Shown one piece after another: positions 50,919 through 62,284 of a DNA stretch of 64,000 nucleotides. Origin of the DNA: Flexivirga endophytica (GTDB taxonomy: Bacteria > Actinomycetota > Actinomycetes > Actinomycetales > Dermatophilaceae). The notes under the pieces are model-generated. The model searched no databases. It saw only the letters and a list, made by a program, of their open reading frames with translations, and was not told the DNA's origin. The translations under genes were made by a program, and so were the position numbers. The DNA lies in contig NZ_BMHI01000007.1 in the NCBI RefSeq assembly GCF_014640635.1, positions 62,001 through 126,000 of the forward strand, in the 5' to 3' direction. The stretch's first letter is position 1. Each line of letters starts with the position of its first letter.

Positions 50919-52589
50919 ATGACCGCCACCAAGACCACGGCCGCTATCGCGCTGCTGGCCGCCTCCACCCTGGCGCTCAGCTCGTGCGCCAGCTCCAAGC
51001 GCGACGAAGGCGCCAAGAAGTCCGGCAATGCCGCCAACACCAGCGCGACGCTGAACTTCGGGGCCGCCGGCGCCCCCGCCACCTTCGACCCCTTCTACGC
51101 CAGCGACGGCGAGACGTTCCGCGTCAGCCGGCAGATCTTCCAAGGCCTGGTCGGTTTCAAGCCCGGCACCGCCGAGGTCGCCCCGCGCCTGGCCACCAGC
51201 TGGAAGCCGTCCGCGGACGGCAAGACCTGGACGTTCAAGCTGAAGACCGGCGTGAAGTTCACCGACGGCACCCCGTTCAACGCCGAGGCCGTCTGCAAGA
51301 ACTTCAAGCGGATGGACAGCCAGAACAAGGCAGGCCAGACCGCTTCGGAGTACTGGCTGGCCAACATGGGCGGTTACAACGGGGCCAAGGATGAGCTCTA
51401 CCAGGGCTGCACCGCCAAGGACGCCGCCACCGTCCAGATCAAGATCTCCCGGCCCACCTCGAAGTTCCCCGCGTTGCTCGGCCTGCCGTCGTTCTCGATG
51501 CAGTCCCCGACCGCGATGGACAAGTACAAGGCCAACAACATCAAGGCCCAGGGCCAGGGCTTCGTCTACTCCGACTACGCCAACGCCCACCCGACGGGCA
51601 CCGGCCCGATGAAGTTCCAGAAGTACGACAAGACCAACAAGACGGTCACCCTCGTGCGCAACGACGACTACGCCGGCGACGACAAGGCGACCGTCAAGAA
51701 GGTCGTCTTCTCGATCATCCCCGACGAGACCGCCCGTAAGCAGGCACTGGCGTCCGGTCAGATCGACGGTTACGACCTGCCCAACCCGGTCGACTGGCCG
51801 ACGCTGAAGAAGGACGACAACCTCGAGATCCGCCCGGCCTTCAACATCCTCTACCTCGGCCTCAACGCCAAGGTCGACCCGGACCTGAAGGACCTGCGCG
51901 TCCGTCAGGCGCTCTACTACGCCATCAACCGCGACCAGCTGGTGAAGTCGCAGTTGCCGGACGGCGCCACGGTCGCCACGCAGTTCATCCCCAACACCGT
52001 CGCCGGCTACAACAAGTCGCTCAAGCCCTACAAGTACGACCCCAAGAAGGCCAAGTCGCTGCTCAAGGCGGCCGGCAAGAGCAACCTGAAGATCACCCTC
52101 TGGTACCCCACCGAGGTCACCCGGCCGTACATGCCGGCACCGGACAAGATCTTCAACGCGATCAAGAAGGACTGGCAGGCCGTCGGGGTCAAGGTCACCC
52201 CGAAGCCGTTGCCCTGGGCCGGCGGTTACGTCACCGGCACGCAGAACGGCAACGCCGCGGCATACCTGATGGGTTGGACCGGTGACTACAACACACCGGA
52301 CAACTTCCTGGGCAACTTCTTCTCCGACCCGAAGGGCCAGATGACGGTCGGCGCCTACCCGTGGGGCGACAAGTTGCACAAGGCGCTGTCCGACGACGAC
52401 TCGGTCGTCGACGAGGCCCAGCGCGCCACGGCATACGAGAAGCTGAACAAGCAGATCATGGAGGACTACCTCCCGGGCCTGCCGATCTCGAGCTCGCCGC
52501 CCGCGATCGTCTTCAGCAAGAAGGTCACCGGAGTCACACCGAGTCCGTTGACCGACGAGCACCTGTGGACCGCCAAGGTCAGCAAGTAA
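50919..52589 (+). CDS. dppA: Dipeptide/oligopeptide ABC substrate-binding lipoprotein
   Basis: The protein has 556 residues. The signal peptide has lipobox ALSSC (Cys 24). The SBP_bac_5 pattern includes TFKLKTGVKFTDGTPFNAEA, YPLG-like loops and RVRQALYYAINRDQLV. It binds peptides or other solutes outside the membrane. It is the first gene of a five-gene operon. The hairpin at 52602-52637 after the stop may reduce downstream readthrough, as is usual for binding-protein genes. Confidence 0.92.
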   Translation: MTATKTTAAIALLAASTLALSSCASSKRDEGAKKSGNAANTSATLNFGAAGAPATFDPFYASDGETFRVSRQIFQGLVGFKPGTAEVAPRLATSWKPSADGKTWTFKLKTGVKFTDGTPFNAEAVCKNFKRMDSQNKAGQTASEYWLANMGGYNGAKDELYQGCTAKDAATVQIKISRPTSKFPALLGLPSFSMQSPTAMDKYKANNIKAQGQGFVYSDYANAHPTGTGPMKFQKYDKTNKTVTLVRNDDYAGDDKATVKKVVFSIIPDETARKQALASGQIDGYDLPNPVDWPTLKKDDNLEIRPAFNILYLGLNAKVDPDLKDLRVRQALYYAINRDQLVKSQLPDGATVATQFIPNTVAGYNKSLKPYKYDPKKAKSLLKAAGKSNLKITLWYPTEVTRPYMPAPDKIFNAIKKDWQAVGVKVTPKPLPWAGGYVTGTQNGNAAAYLMGWTGDYNTPDNFLGNFFSDPKGQMTVGAYPWGDKLHKALSDDDSVVDEAQRATAYEKLNKQIMEDYLPGLPISSSPPAIVFSKKVTGVTPSPLTDEHLWTAKVSK

Positions 52590-52601
52590 GTCCTCGGCTC
52601 G

Positions 52602-52637
52602 GTGACCGGCGCCGTGGTTCGTCCGCGGCGCCGGTCA
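52602..52637 (+). terminator. Hairpin between dppA and dppB
   Basis: A perfect 13-bp stem GTGACCGGCGCCG (52602-52614) pairs with 52625-52637. There is no T-run, so it more likely stabilises the dppA transcript or attenuates the rest of the operon than stops it fully. Confidence 0.65.
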
Positions 52638-52702
52638 CAGGCGTACGAGGCTTGTTCTCGGGCGCCTGTGCTGCATCAACTTCTTCGTAGGAGCCTCCCC
52701 TC

Positions 52703-53713
52703 GTGCTCAGATTCATCGTGCGGCGACTGTTACAGGCCGTGCTCGTCCTGTTCATCGTCTCCCTCCTCCTCTTCACCTGGCTGCGCAAGCTCCCCGGCGG
52801 CCCCATCGACGCGATCCTCGGCGAACGCGCCACCCCGGAGACCCGCGCCGCGCTGCGCAAGACGCTGGGTCTCGACCAGTCGATACCCGTGCAGTACCTG
52901 CACTTCCTGAACAACGCCATACACGGCAACTTCGGCACCTCGACGCAGGTGCAGACCGGCACCGACGCGCTCGACCTGTTCTTCCAGCGCCTGCCCGCGA
53001 CCGTCGAGCTGTCCGTCCTCGCGCTGATCCTCGCGGTGATCACCGCGATCCCGCTGGGCTACTTCGCCGCCAAGCGGCACGGTGGCTTCCTGGACACCGG
53101 ATCGGTCGTCCTGTCGCTGGTCGGCGTCGCTGTCCCGGTCTTCTTCCTCGGCTTCGTGTTGAAGTACTTCTTCTCGATCGAGTGGCACATGTTGCCGCCG
53201 GCCGGTCGCCAGAACCCAGACCTCGACGCGACCCGCATCACCAACTTCTACGTCCTCGACGGCCTGCTCACCCGTGAGTACGACGCCGCGTGGGACGCCC
53301 TGAAACACCTGATCCTGCCGGCCATCACGCTTGCCTCGGTCCCGTTCGCGGTGATCTTCCGGATCACTCGCGCATCGGTGTTGGAGGTCCTGAACGAGGA
53401 CTACGTCCGCACCGCCGAGTCCAAGGGGCTGTCCGAGCGGATCATCCGTGGCCGGCACGTGCTGCACAACGCGCTGCTGCCGGTGGTGACGACCATCGGC
53501 CTCCAGGTCGGAGCGCTGCTCACCGGTGCGGTGCTCACCGAGACGGTCTTCGGCTATCCGGGTTTGGGTGACGCCCTCGCGCAGGCCTTCCGGCAACGCG
53601 ACTACGCCGTGCTCCAAGTGCTGATCCTGGCGGCGGCGCTCGGCTACATCCTGGTCAACCTGCTCGTCGACGTCGCGTACGCGATCATCGATCCCCGGAT
53701 CCGGACGAGGTGA
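52703..53713 (+). CDS. dppB: ABC permease, DppB type
   Basis: The protein has 336 residues from the GTG at 52703, with TAGGAG upstream. Six membrane helices begin with FIVRRLLQAVLVLFIVSLLL. The BPD_transp_1 contact loop for the ATPase appears in EDYVRTAESKGLSERIIRGR. It overlaps dppC by 4 bases (GTGA) and forms the channel with it. Confidence 0.93.
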   Translation: MLRFIVRRLLQAVLVLFIVSLLLFTWLRKLPGGPIDAILGERATPETRAALRKTLGLDQSIPVQYLHFLNNAIHGNFGTSTQVQTGTDALDLFFQRLPATVELSVLALILAVITAIPLGYFAAKRHGGFLDTGSVVLSLVGVAVPVFFLGFVLKYFFSIEWHMLPPAGRQNPDLDATRITNFYVLDGLLTREYDAAWDALKHLILPAITLASVPFAVIFRITRASVLEVLNEDYVRTAESKGLSERIIRGRHVLHNALLPVVTTIGLQVGALLTGAVLTETVFGYPGLGDALAQAFRQRDYAVLQVLILAAALGYILVNLLVDVAYAIIDPRIRTR

Positions 53714-54687
53714 ATCCGATGAGTCCCATGCAACGCAAGAAGGACCGGATCGACGCGCTCGCCGCCACAGCGGGAACGGCCGGCGACATACCCGATGCCG
53801 GGCACGTCAGCGAGTCCGGCGGCCTCAGCCTGATCGGCAGTGCCTGGCTGCGGTTGCGCCGCAACCCGGTCTTTCTGGTCGGGGCGACCATCACGGCGCT
53901 GTTCGTGCTACTGGCGATCTTCGCCCCGCTCATCGCGCCGCACAGCGGCACCGCGAATCCGCTGATCGGTCAAGTCACGACCAACCACCCGATCCCGAAC
54001 CCGCAGTCCGGCTATCCGCTCGGCGGCGACAACCAGGGCCGCGACCTGCTGTCCCGGCTGATCCTCGGATCGCGGCAGACGCTGATCGTCGGTGTCCTCG
54101 CGACCCTCGCCGGCCTGGCCGGTGGCCTCGTGCTCGGCACGCTCGCCGGTTCGTTCGGCGGCCGGGTCGACACCGTGGTCATGCGCATCGTCGATGTGAT
54201 GCTCTCCTTGCCGTCGCTGCTGCTGGCGCTGGCGGTTGCCACCCTCTTCGGGCAGCCGTCGCAGTGGACGCTGATCATCGCGATCTCCGTGGTGCAGATC
54301 CCGATCTTCGCCCGGCTGTTGCGCGGTTCGATGCTCAGTCAGCGTTCGAGCGATCACGTGCTCGCCGCGCGGGCGCTCGGCGTCAAGCGCGGGCCGATCA
54401 CGTTCCGGCACATGCTGCCGAACTCCCTCGGCCCGGTGCTGGTGCAGGCGACGCTGGTGCTCGCGGTCTCGATCATCGAGGCGGCGTCCCTGAGCTTCCT
54501 CGGCCTGGGCAACCCCGACGACTCCTCCCCCGAGTGGGGCCAGATGCTCGGCCGGGCGCAGGACCTCTTCGACATCGCGCCGCACATCGCCTTCTGGCCG
54601 GCCGGCTGCATCGTCGTGGTCGCCTTTGGCTTCACCCTGATGGGCGAGTCCCTGCGCGAAGCCCTCGATCCCCGGAACAGGAGGTGA
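53710..54687 (+). CDS. dppC: ABC permease, DppC type
   Basis: The protein has 325 residues with a GTG start. The N-terminal OppC_N region ([20 protein letters not shown]) is followed by five further membrane helices. The ATPase-contact loop is [20 protein letters not shown]. It is the second channel subunit and overlaps dppB. Confidence 0.93.
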   Translation: MNPMSPMQRKKDRIDALAATAGTAGDIPDAGHVSESGGLSLIGSAWLRLRRNPVFLVGATITALFVLLAIFAPLIAPHSGTANPLIGQVTTNHPIPNPQSGYPLGGDNQGRDLLSRLILGSRQTLIVGVLATLAGLAGGLVLGTLAGSFGGRVDTVVMRIVDVMLSLPSLLLALAVATLFGQPSQWTLIIAISVVQIPIFARLLRGSMLSQRSSDHVLAARALGVKRGPITFRHMLPNSLGPVLVQATLVLAVSIIEAASLSFLGLGNPDDSSPEWGQMLGRAQDLFDIAPHIAFWPAGCIVVVAFGFTLMGESLREALDPRNRR

Positions 54688-54692
54688 CGGGC

Positions 54693-55714
<1,022 letters not shown>

Positions 55715-55718
<4 letters not shown>

Positions 55719-56881
55719 GCGAGACAACGTCCATGCTGGACAAGAAGGACACGGCGGCCGAGCACGAGGTGCTGCTCGATGCCCAGGACGTCAAGGTGCA
55801 CTTCCCGATCAAACGCGGAGTGTTCTTCGACAAGACCGTCGGGCACGTCTTCGCGGTCGACGGTATGACGCTGCAGATCCGCCGTGGCGAGACGTATGGC
55901 CTGGTGGGCGAATCTGGTTGCGGCAAATCGACATTCGGTCGTGCGCTGCTGCGCCTGGAAGAGCCGACGAACGGCACGGTCACCTTCGCCGGCACCGACC
56001 TGTCGCCGCTGAAGGGTGAGGCACTGCGCACCCTGCGACGACACATGCAGATGGTCTTCCAGGACCCGCTGTCCAGCCTCGACCCGCGCCAGACGGTCGA
56101 GTCGCTGCTCTTGGAGGGCATGCGCGCACACGGGTTGACCAAGGACGCGAAGGCGGCGGACGCCCGGTTGCGTGAGCTGCTCACGGCGGTCGGCCTGCCG
56201 GTGGCCGCGCTGCGCAAGTATCCGCACGAGTTCTCCGGCGGTCAGCGTCAGCGCATCGGCATCGCGCGTGCGTTGTCGGTCGACCCGGAGCTGATCGTGG
56301 CCGACGAGCCGGTGAGCGCGCTCGACGTGTCGGTGCAGGCCCAGGTCATCAACCTGCTGCAGGACGTGCAGGAACAGTTCGGCCTGACCTACCTGGTGAT
56401 CGCGCATGACCTCGCGGTGGTCCGGCACATCAGCGACCGGGTGGGCGTCATGTACCTCGGTTCACTGGTCGAGGAAGCCGACTCCGACGGCCTCTACGCC
56501 ACGCCGTTGCACCCCTACACGCGTGCCCTGATGTCCGCGGTCCCGATCCCCGACCCGCTGATCGAGGACCAGCGGGAGCAGATCATCCTGGCCGGGGACC
56601 TGCCTTCGCCGGCCAATCCGCCGAGCGGTTGCCGCTTCCACACCCGCTGCCCGTGGCGGCAGGAGGAGCGGTGCGACACCGAACGCCCGCAGCTGCGGGT
56701 CGTGCAGATCGACGGCGTTCCGACGTCGCACCGCGTGGCCTGCCATTACGCGGAGCAGATCCACTCCGGCGAGATCGAGCGGCACGAGGTGAGTGCGACC
56801 GCCGTCGATCCCAGCTCGTTGTCCGATTCGCCGACCGTCAACACCCAGGAGAACCCGGGCGGGCCGATCTCCGCGCCCTGA
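55715..56881 (+). CDS. dppF: Peptide ABC transporter ATPase, DppF type
   Basis: The protein has 388 residues from the ATG at 55715, overlapping dppD (ATGA), with AGGAGGAGAAGC upstream. It has Walker [14 protein letters not shown], signature [12 protein letters not shown], Walker [15 protein letters not shown] and the C-terminal [15 protein letters not shown]. The extra N- and C-terminal tails (about 45 and 50 residues) are acidic and probably disordered. It completes the five-gene importer. Confidence 0.94.
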
Positions 56882-56891
56882 CGCACGACGC

Positions 56892-56947
56892 AAGAGCCGC
56901 CGAGCCGGTCCCCCCGCGGGCCCACTCGGCGGCTCTTCGCTTGCCTG
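56892..56947. terminator. Terminator after the dpp operon
   Basis: A perfect 13-bp stem AAGAGCCGCCGAG (56892-56904) pairs with 56935-56947, with a 30-nt GC-rich loop. It ends CTTCGCTTG and serves the convergent dppF and MMPL genes. Confidence 0.75.
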
Positions 56948-56952
56948 GTGAG

Positions 56953-59136
56953 TCAGCCCATACCGACCGGCTCACGCACCGTGTATGGCGCAGGGTCGAC
57001 CGGACGACGAGCCGCCCCGCCCCTGCCGCCACGCGACGGCCACCACGCCCACCGGCCCAGTAACGCGAGCGCCGACGGCAGCAGCACCAGCCGAACAACG
57101 GTGGCATCCAACAGGATCGCGATGGACAGACCGACGCCGATCTCCTTCATCTCGACCATGGACAGCGTCGCGAAGAGGGCGAATACCGAGATCATCACCA
57201 CTGCGGCGCTGGTGACCACACCGGCGGTCTCCTGCACACCCTCGCGCACCGCCAGCTTCGGCGGCAGCCCGGCGTCGATCTTCTCCTTGATCCGGCTGAG
57301 CACGAAGACGTGGTAGTCCATCGACAGTCCGACCAGCACTGCGAACAGGAAGATCGGGATCCACGAGATCAGGCCACCGGTGGAGTGGAAGTTCAGCAGC
57401 GACTCCGCCCAGCTGTGCTGGAAGACCGCTGTCAGGACACCGAACGCGGCACCGACGGACAACAGGTTGAGCGCCATCGTGAGCAGTGCGACCACGATGC
57501 TGCGGAACGTCACCAGCATCATCACCAGGGTCAGGCCGAGAACGACGATGAGCACCTTCGGCAGACCGGATGACTGGTGCTCCATCTGGTCATAGCTGGC
57601 GGCGACACCGCCGCCGACGGCCCACTTCGTGCCGGACGACGCCACCGCCTGTGGGATCACCGTGTCGCGCAGCGCGTGAACCGCGTCACCGGACGCGAAC
57701 GATCCTTCCGGGGCCTTGCTGCCCAGCGTGAGAACCGCGGTGCGACCGTCTGTGGAGACGCGCACCGGGTCGGCGACCTTCTTCCAGTCACCGGTCGAAA
57801 CCGCATTGTTCGCAACGATCTTCGCGTCATGTCGCAACGTCTGCGCGTTGTCGCCCTGCAGCACCACTTCGGCCGTCGGCCCGTCGCCGGGGAACGCCCC
57901 ACCGATCTGCTGCATCGCCCGGACCGCGGGAATGTCCCGCGGGAGCGAGTCCAGGCTGGCGGTCTGCTGCTTCATGCCGAGTGCCGGTATGGCGAGCGCG
58001 CCCAGGATCACCAGGCCGGTGATCAGCGCAGCCACCGGGCGACGCAGGACCGGACCGAGCAGGCGCTTGCTGACCGAGCCGGGCTGCATGCGACGGGACA
58101 GCCGCCACAGCAATGGGATCCGCGGACGGTCCACCTTCGGGCCGAGCAGGGACAGCAGAGCCGGCAGCACCGTCAGGGAGCCGAAGACCGCGAACGCGAC
58201 CACGACGAGTGATCCGGTGGCGATGGACGCGAAGGTGACATCGCCGACGGCATACAGGCCGCCCATGCTGACGATCACGGCGATGCCCGACACGACGATC
58301 GAGTGCCCGGAGGTCTCGGCGGCGATCTCGACGGCGTCCGCCGAACTCGCACCGCGTTGCCGTTCCTGGCGTTCACGCTTGAGGTAGAACAGCGAGTAGT
58401 CGACACCGACCGCCATACCGATCAACAGGATGACGCTGGTGACGGAGTCCTCCATCGGCAGCAGGAGCGACACCGGGCCCATCAGGCCCATGGTCGCGAA
58501 GACACTGGCGATCGCGAGCAGCACCGGTATGCCGGCCGCGATGAGCGCGGCGAAGACGATGAGCATGAGCACGATCGTGATGGGCAGGCTCTTGGACTCG
58601 GCGGACCCGAGGTCGTCGCCGACGCGGGTGTTGATCGCCTCGTTCATCGAGGTGTCACCGGTCTGCACGATGTGCATTCCGGGCGCCCGCGGTTGGGCGT
58701 CATCGACGGTGCGCGTGATGGCGCTGATGTCCGGATCCTTGTCGTCCGCAACGGATTTCATCGTGATCGGGACGATCATCAACTTCTTGTCCGGTGACGT
58801 CGCCGGCTTGCCTACCTGCTGCACGTGACTGTCCGTGCGAATCGTGCTGGCGATACGGTCCGCCGTGGCGCGCACGTCGGATCCGACGGCGGCTCCGGAG
58901 GTGCGGGACAGCACGACGAACTCGGTGTCCGGCGCGTCCAGCCCGGCGCGCTCGATCTGAGCGGCCGCGGTCCCGGACTGGCCGACGCGATAGTCGGCCT
59001 CGGTCGTGGTGTGCATGGAGACGGCAGCACCACAAGCGACGGCCGCGATCACCAGCAGCAGCCAGGTGCCGACAGCACGCCATGGACGGCGCACGCTCCA
59101 GCGAGCGATTCTGAGTGTGAACCCGGCCTTCTTCAC
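56953..59136 (-). CDS. MMPL/RND family transporter
   Basis: The protein has 727 residues from a GTG start, with GGGGGACC upstream. It has two internally repeated halves with about eleven or twelve membrane helices. The first helix is TWLLLVIAAVACGAAV, and GMAVGVDYSLFYLKRERQER carries the MMPL proton-relay Asp-Tyr pair. The second half has GLSMDYHVFVLSRIKEKID. It exports lipids, peptides or drugs. It is upstream of, and divergent from, a two-component system that may control it. Confidence 0.93.
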   Translation of the reverse strand: MKKAGFTLRIARWSVRRPWRAVGTWLLLVIAAVACGAAVSMHTTTEADYRVGQSGTAAAQIERAGLDAPDTEFVVLSRTSGAAVGSDVRATADRIASTIRTDSHVQQVGKPATSPDKKLMIVPITMKSVADDKDPDISAITRTVDDAQPRAPGMHIVQTGDTSMNEAINTRVGDDLGSAESKSLPITIVLMLIVFAALIAAGIPVLLAIASVFATMGLMGPVSLLLPMEDSVTSVILLIGMAVGVDYSLFYLKRERQERQRGASSADAVEIAAETSGHSIVVSGIAVIVSMGGLYAVGDVTFASIATGSLVVVAFAVFGSLTVLPALLSLLGPKVDRPRIPLLWRLSRRMQPGSVSKRLLGPVLRRPVAALITGLVILGALAIPALGMKQQTASLDSLPRDIPAVRAMQQIGGAFPGDGPTAEVVLQGDNAQTLRHDAKIVANNAVSTGDWKKVADPVRVSTDGRTAVLTLGSKAPEGSFASGDAVHALRDTVIPQAVASSGTKWAVGGGVAASYDQMEHQSSGLPKVLIVVLGLTLVMMLVTFRSIVVALLTMALNLLSVGAAFGVLTAVFQHSWAESLLNFHSTGGLISWIPIFLFAVLVGLSMDYHVFVLSRIKEKIDAGLPPKLAVREGVQETAGVVTSAAVVMISVFALFATLSMVEMKEIGVGLSIAILLDATVVRLVLLPSALALLGRWAWWPSRGGRGGAARRPVDPAPYTVREPVGMG

Positions 59137-59318
59137 GGCGGAGGTCCCCCTTCTTCGATGAGCAGCTGGCCGGGCGGATCCCGGCCGTGGTCAACACTCG
59201 TCGGATCAAGAGACGAAGTCAGTGACGTCAGCACCACAGTTGGGGTAGGGCTAGCACCACCAGTGGAAGTGGGACTGGGCCACCTGCGCCCGGGCGCGCG
59301 ACACGTCAGGATGGGAGC

Positions 59319-60551
59319 GTGCAATCAACCGCCGACCGCCCGCAGATCATGCTGGCCCACTTCGTCGCCATCCTGCTGAGCGTCCCGACACTGGCGATGT
59401 TCGTCCTGATCATCGTCGGCACCGCCACCTCGCCCCTGGGGGTCGGCATCCTGCTGCTGCTCATCGCGGTGCCCACCACCCGGCTGCTGGCCACCGGCCA
59501 GCGCGGCCTGGCCAAGGTCGTGCTGCGCGAGCCGGTCCTGCAGGACTACCGCGACACGGCCGGCCTCGGACTCCTCACCCGGATCCAGCGGTGGGCCGGT
59601 GACCCGGCGCGGTGGCGGGACGTCCTGTGGGAGCTGTGTTCGGTGACGCTGGGCTTCACACTGTCCGTGCTGAGCATCGCGCTCTTCCTCTATCCCATCT
59701 GGTCGATCGTGTGGTTCGGGCTCTGGAAGGGCCTGCCGGACATCTTCGACACACCGTATGGCGACTCCCTGCGTGTCACGAGCACCGCTGGCGCTGTGGC
59801 GGTTTCGGCCAGCGGGTTCCTCGTGGGAGCTCTGCTGTGGTGGGCCACCGCCAAGCCGATCGGCCGCTGGCGCTTCGGGCTGGACGCCTACCTGCTGGGC
59901 CTGTCCCGCCGGGAGGTGCTTGCCCGCCGGGTCGAGCAGGTCACCGTGTCTCGTGCGCAAGGAGCGGACGCAGCGGCCGCCGAGCTGCGCCGGGTCGAGC
60001 GCGACCTGCACGACGGCGCTCAGGCGCGGCTGGTGGCGCTGGGAATGAACCTCGGCCTCGCCGCCGAGCTCATCGAGAACGACCCGGCCGCCGCACGCCA
60101 GTTGCTGCTGGAAGCGCGCGACAATTCCGGGGTCGCGCTCCAGGACATCCGGTCCGTGGTGCGCGGCATACACCCGCCGGTGCTGGCCGATCGTGGCCTG
60201 GCGGACGCCATCCGGGCTGTGGCGGTCGGTATGCCGATCGAATTCGAACTCGATCTGCGGCCGCCGCAGTTGCCGCCGCCGTTGGAGTCGGCCGTCTATT
60301 TCGGGGTGGCCGAGTGCCTGGCGAACATCGGCAAGCACTCCGGTGCCTCGACCGGCTGGGTCAGTATCGTTGCGGACGAAGCGGTCATCCACATCGTTGT
60401 CGGCGACAACGGCACCGGCGGTGCCGACCTGCACGGCAGCGGACTGCAAGGAGTAGCGGGCAGACTCGCGGTGTTCGACGGCACGATGCAGGTGTCGAGT
60501 CCGCGCGGCGGCCCGACCATCGTGACCATGGAGGTGCCGTGCGCGCAGTGA
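59319..60551 (+). CDS. Sensor histidine kinase, NarX/DesK type
   Basis: The protein has 410 residues from a GTG at 59319; spacing to GGGAG is short, so ATG 59349 is an alternative. Membrane helices lie near 10-32, 38-55, 108-140 and 160-180. A HisKA_3 dimer domain follows with ERDLHDGAQARLVALGMNL, containing the phosphoacceptor His. The ATPase domain includes ALQDIRSVVRGIHPPVLADR and the G-box VGDNGTGGADLHGSGLQGVA. It phosphorylates the response regulator whose gene overlaps by 13 bases. The signal is unknown. Confidence 0.92.
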   Translation: MQSTADRPQIMLAHFVAILLSVPTLAMFVLIIVGTATSPLGVGILLLLIAVPTTRLLATGQRGLAKVVLREPVLQDYRDTAGLGLLTRIQRWAGDPARWRDVLWELCSVTLGFTLSVLSIALFLYPIWSIVWFGLWKGLPDIFDTPYGDSLRVTSTAGAVAVSASGFLVGALLWWATAKPIGRWRFGLDAYLLGLSRREVLARRVEQVTVSRAQGADAAAAELRRVERDLHDGAQARLVALGMNLGLAAELIENDPAAARQLLLEARDNSGVALQDIRSVVRGIHPPVLADRGLADAIRAVAVGMPIEFELDLRPPQLPPPLESAVYFGVAECLANIGKHSGASTGWVSIVADEAVIHIVVGDNGTGGADLHGSGLQGVAGRLAVFDGTMQVSSPRGGPTIVTMEVPCAQ

Positions 60552-61183
60552 TCGGGGAGGACCACGCGCTGTTGCGCGACGGTCTGCAGCGCATTCTGAC
60601 CGCGCACCACATCGAGGTCGTCGCCACCGCCGACAACGCCCCAAGCCTGATGAAGGCGTTGCGCGAGCACTCCCCCGACATCGCCGTCGTCGACGTCCGC
60701 ATGCCACCGACGCTCACCGACGAGGGACTGCGGGTCGCAATCGAGGCACGCAAGGAGCAACCCGGACTACCCGTGCTGGTGCTGTCCCAGTATGTCGAAA
60801 GCCTTTACGCCCGAGAGCTTCTCGAAGACGGTGACGGTGGTGTCGGTTACCTCCTGAAGGACCGGGTGTCCGACGTCGGCGCATTCATCGAGGCGGTGAA
60901 ACAGGTTGCGGGTGGCGGCACCGTGCTGGACCCGTCGGTGGTGCGGGAGCTGATCGCGCGGCATCCACGCGGCAGCAAGACCGACCGGCTCACCGATCGC
61001 GAGCGGGAGGTCCTCGGCCTGATGGCCGAGGGGCGTTCCAACGCCGCGATCGCGGCCGCGCTCTTCGTCACCGAGAAGGCGATCAGCAAACACACCAACG
61101 CGATCTTCGCCAAGCTCGACCTACCGGTGTCCAGCGACGACAATCGCCGGGTACTCGCCGTGCTCGCGCACCTCAACGGCTGA
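60539..61183 (+). CDS. NarL/LuxR response regulator
   Basis: The protein has 214 residues from the GTG at 60539. The receiver (RAVIGEDHALLRDGLQRIL) has phosphoacceptor Asp in IAVVDVRMPP. The LuxR HTH is LTDREREVLGLMAEGRSNAA and VTEKAISKHTNAIFAKLDL. It overlaps the histidine kinase gene by 13 bases. It may control the divergent MMPL exporter or itself; no operator was identified. Confidence 0.93.
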   Translation: MRAVIGEDHALLRDGLQRILTAHHIEVVATADNAPSLMKALREHSPDIAVVDVRMPPTLTDEGLRVAIEARKEQPGLPVLVLSQYVESLYARELLEDGDGGVGYLLKDRVSDVGAFIEAVKQVAGGGTVLDPSVVRELIARHPRGSKTDRLTDREREVLGLMAEGRSNAAIAAALFVTEKAISKHTNAIFAKLDLPVSSDDNRRVLAVLAHLNG

Positions 61184-61239
61184 GTTATCGCAGGCTTTCC
61201 TGCGTGGACAACGCGCGCCGAACAAGGCAGTCTCGAAGA

Positions 61240-61548
61240 ATGTCCAGACTGCTCACCGAAGAAGAAGTCACGCGGCAGTTGACCGCGTTGGACGGCTGGT
61301 CACGCGACGGCGATGCCATCCGGTCCGAATACAAAGCGACGTCCTTCGCCGACGGCATCGAGTTCGTGCGGCTGGTCGCGGCCGACGCCGACGACATGAA
61401 CCACCACCCCGACATCGAGATCTCGTATACGACGATCCGCTGGACGCTGTCCACCCACAGTGAGGGCGGCATCACCCAGCTCGACATCGAGCTGGCGCAC
61501 CGGATCGCCGAGGCGGCCGGACAGACCGGCGCGCGAGTGAGTTCGTGA
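61240..61548 (+). CDS. Pterin-4a-carbinolamine dehydratase
   Basis: The protein has 102 residues from the ATG at 61240. The PCD/DCoH motif is DMNHHPDIEISYTTIRWTLS, where the HHPD histidines are catalytic. The enzyme dehydrates 4a-hydroxytetrahydrobiopterin. No aromatic hydroxylase is nearby, so the pterin partner is unknown. It overlaps the VIT-family gene by 4 bases. Confidence 0.92.
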   Translation: MSRLLTEEEVTRQLTALDGWSRDGDAIRSEYKATSFADGIEFVRLVAADADDMNHHPDIEISYTTIRWTLSTHSEGGITQLDIELAHRIAEAAGQTGARVSS

Positions 61549-62261
61549 CCGCTTCCGTGGAGCCGCACGAGGGCGAGCTGCAGGACGAGGCGCTCAGCAG
61601 CCGGCTCAACTGGTTGCGCGCGGGTGTCCTCGGAGCCAATGACGGCATCGTCAGCGTCGCAGGCATCGTCGCCGGTGTCGCCGGTGCGACTACCGACCGC
61701 AACAACATCGCGATCGCCGGGATTGCCGGCCTGGTGGCCGGCGCATTGTCAATGGCCGCAGGCGAATACGTCTCCGTCAGCACGCAGCTCGACAGCGAGC
61801 GCGCGATGCTGCGCAAGGAGAAGCAGGAGCTGCGTGAGCTGCCCGAGGAGGAGCTCGAGGAGCTGACCCAGATCTACCAGTCCAAAGGGCTCCGCAGGGA
61901 GCTCGCGGCCCAGGTCGCCCACGAGCTGACCGAGCACAACGCCCTCGAGGCACACGCCGAGGCGGAGCTGGGGATCGACCCGGACGACCTGACAAACCCC
62001 TGGCACGCCGCCGGTGCGTCGTTCGTGGCCTTCACCGTGGGTGCGCTGATCCCGTTGATCGCCATACTCCTGCCGGCTCCGGGCCTTCGGGTGCCGATCT
62101 GCTTCGTGGCCGTGGCGGTCGCCCTCGTGGTCACCGGTGCCGTGAGCGCGCGGCTGGGCGAGGCACCGACGCGACCGGCAGTGCTGCGCAACGTCCTCGG
62201 CGGCATGCTCGCCATGGCCATCACGTATGGCGTGGGCACGCTCGTCGGCACGGCGGTCTGA
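61545..62261 (+). CDS. VIT1/CCC1 family iron/manganese transporter
   Basis: The protein has 238 residues with a GTG start. The N-terminal signature RAGVLGANDGIVSVAGIVAG is followed by MAAGEYVSVSTQLDSERAML, with the metal-binding acidic segment EKQELRELPEEELEELTQ. Two more helix pairs come at the C-terminus. VIT family members move Fe2+ or Mn2+. It overlaps the PCD gene (GTGA) and ends 24 bases from the convergent Lrp gene. Confidence 0.92.
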   Translation: MTASVEPHEGELQDEALSSRLNWLRAGVLGANDGIVSVAGIVAGVAGATTDRNNIAIAGIAGLVAGALSMAAGEYVSVSTQLDSERAMLRKEKQELRELPEEELEELTQIYQSKGLRRELAAQVAHELTEHNALEAHAEAELGIDPDDLTNPWHAAGASFVAFTVGALIPLIAILLPAPGLRVPICFVAVAVALVVTGAVSARLGEAPTRPAVLRNVLGGMLAMAITYGVGTLVGTAV

Positions 62262-62284
62262 CCGGCCACCGGAGGGACCCTCGG

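Noticed and set aside
50604-52562. 652-residue minus-strand open frame
   Set aside because: It is antisense to dppA/soxR, which have clear family motifs. The translation is Gly/Val/Arg/Leu low-complexity, typical of a shadow frame in GC-rich DNA.
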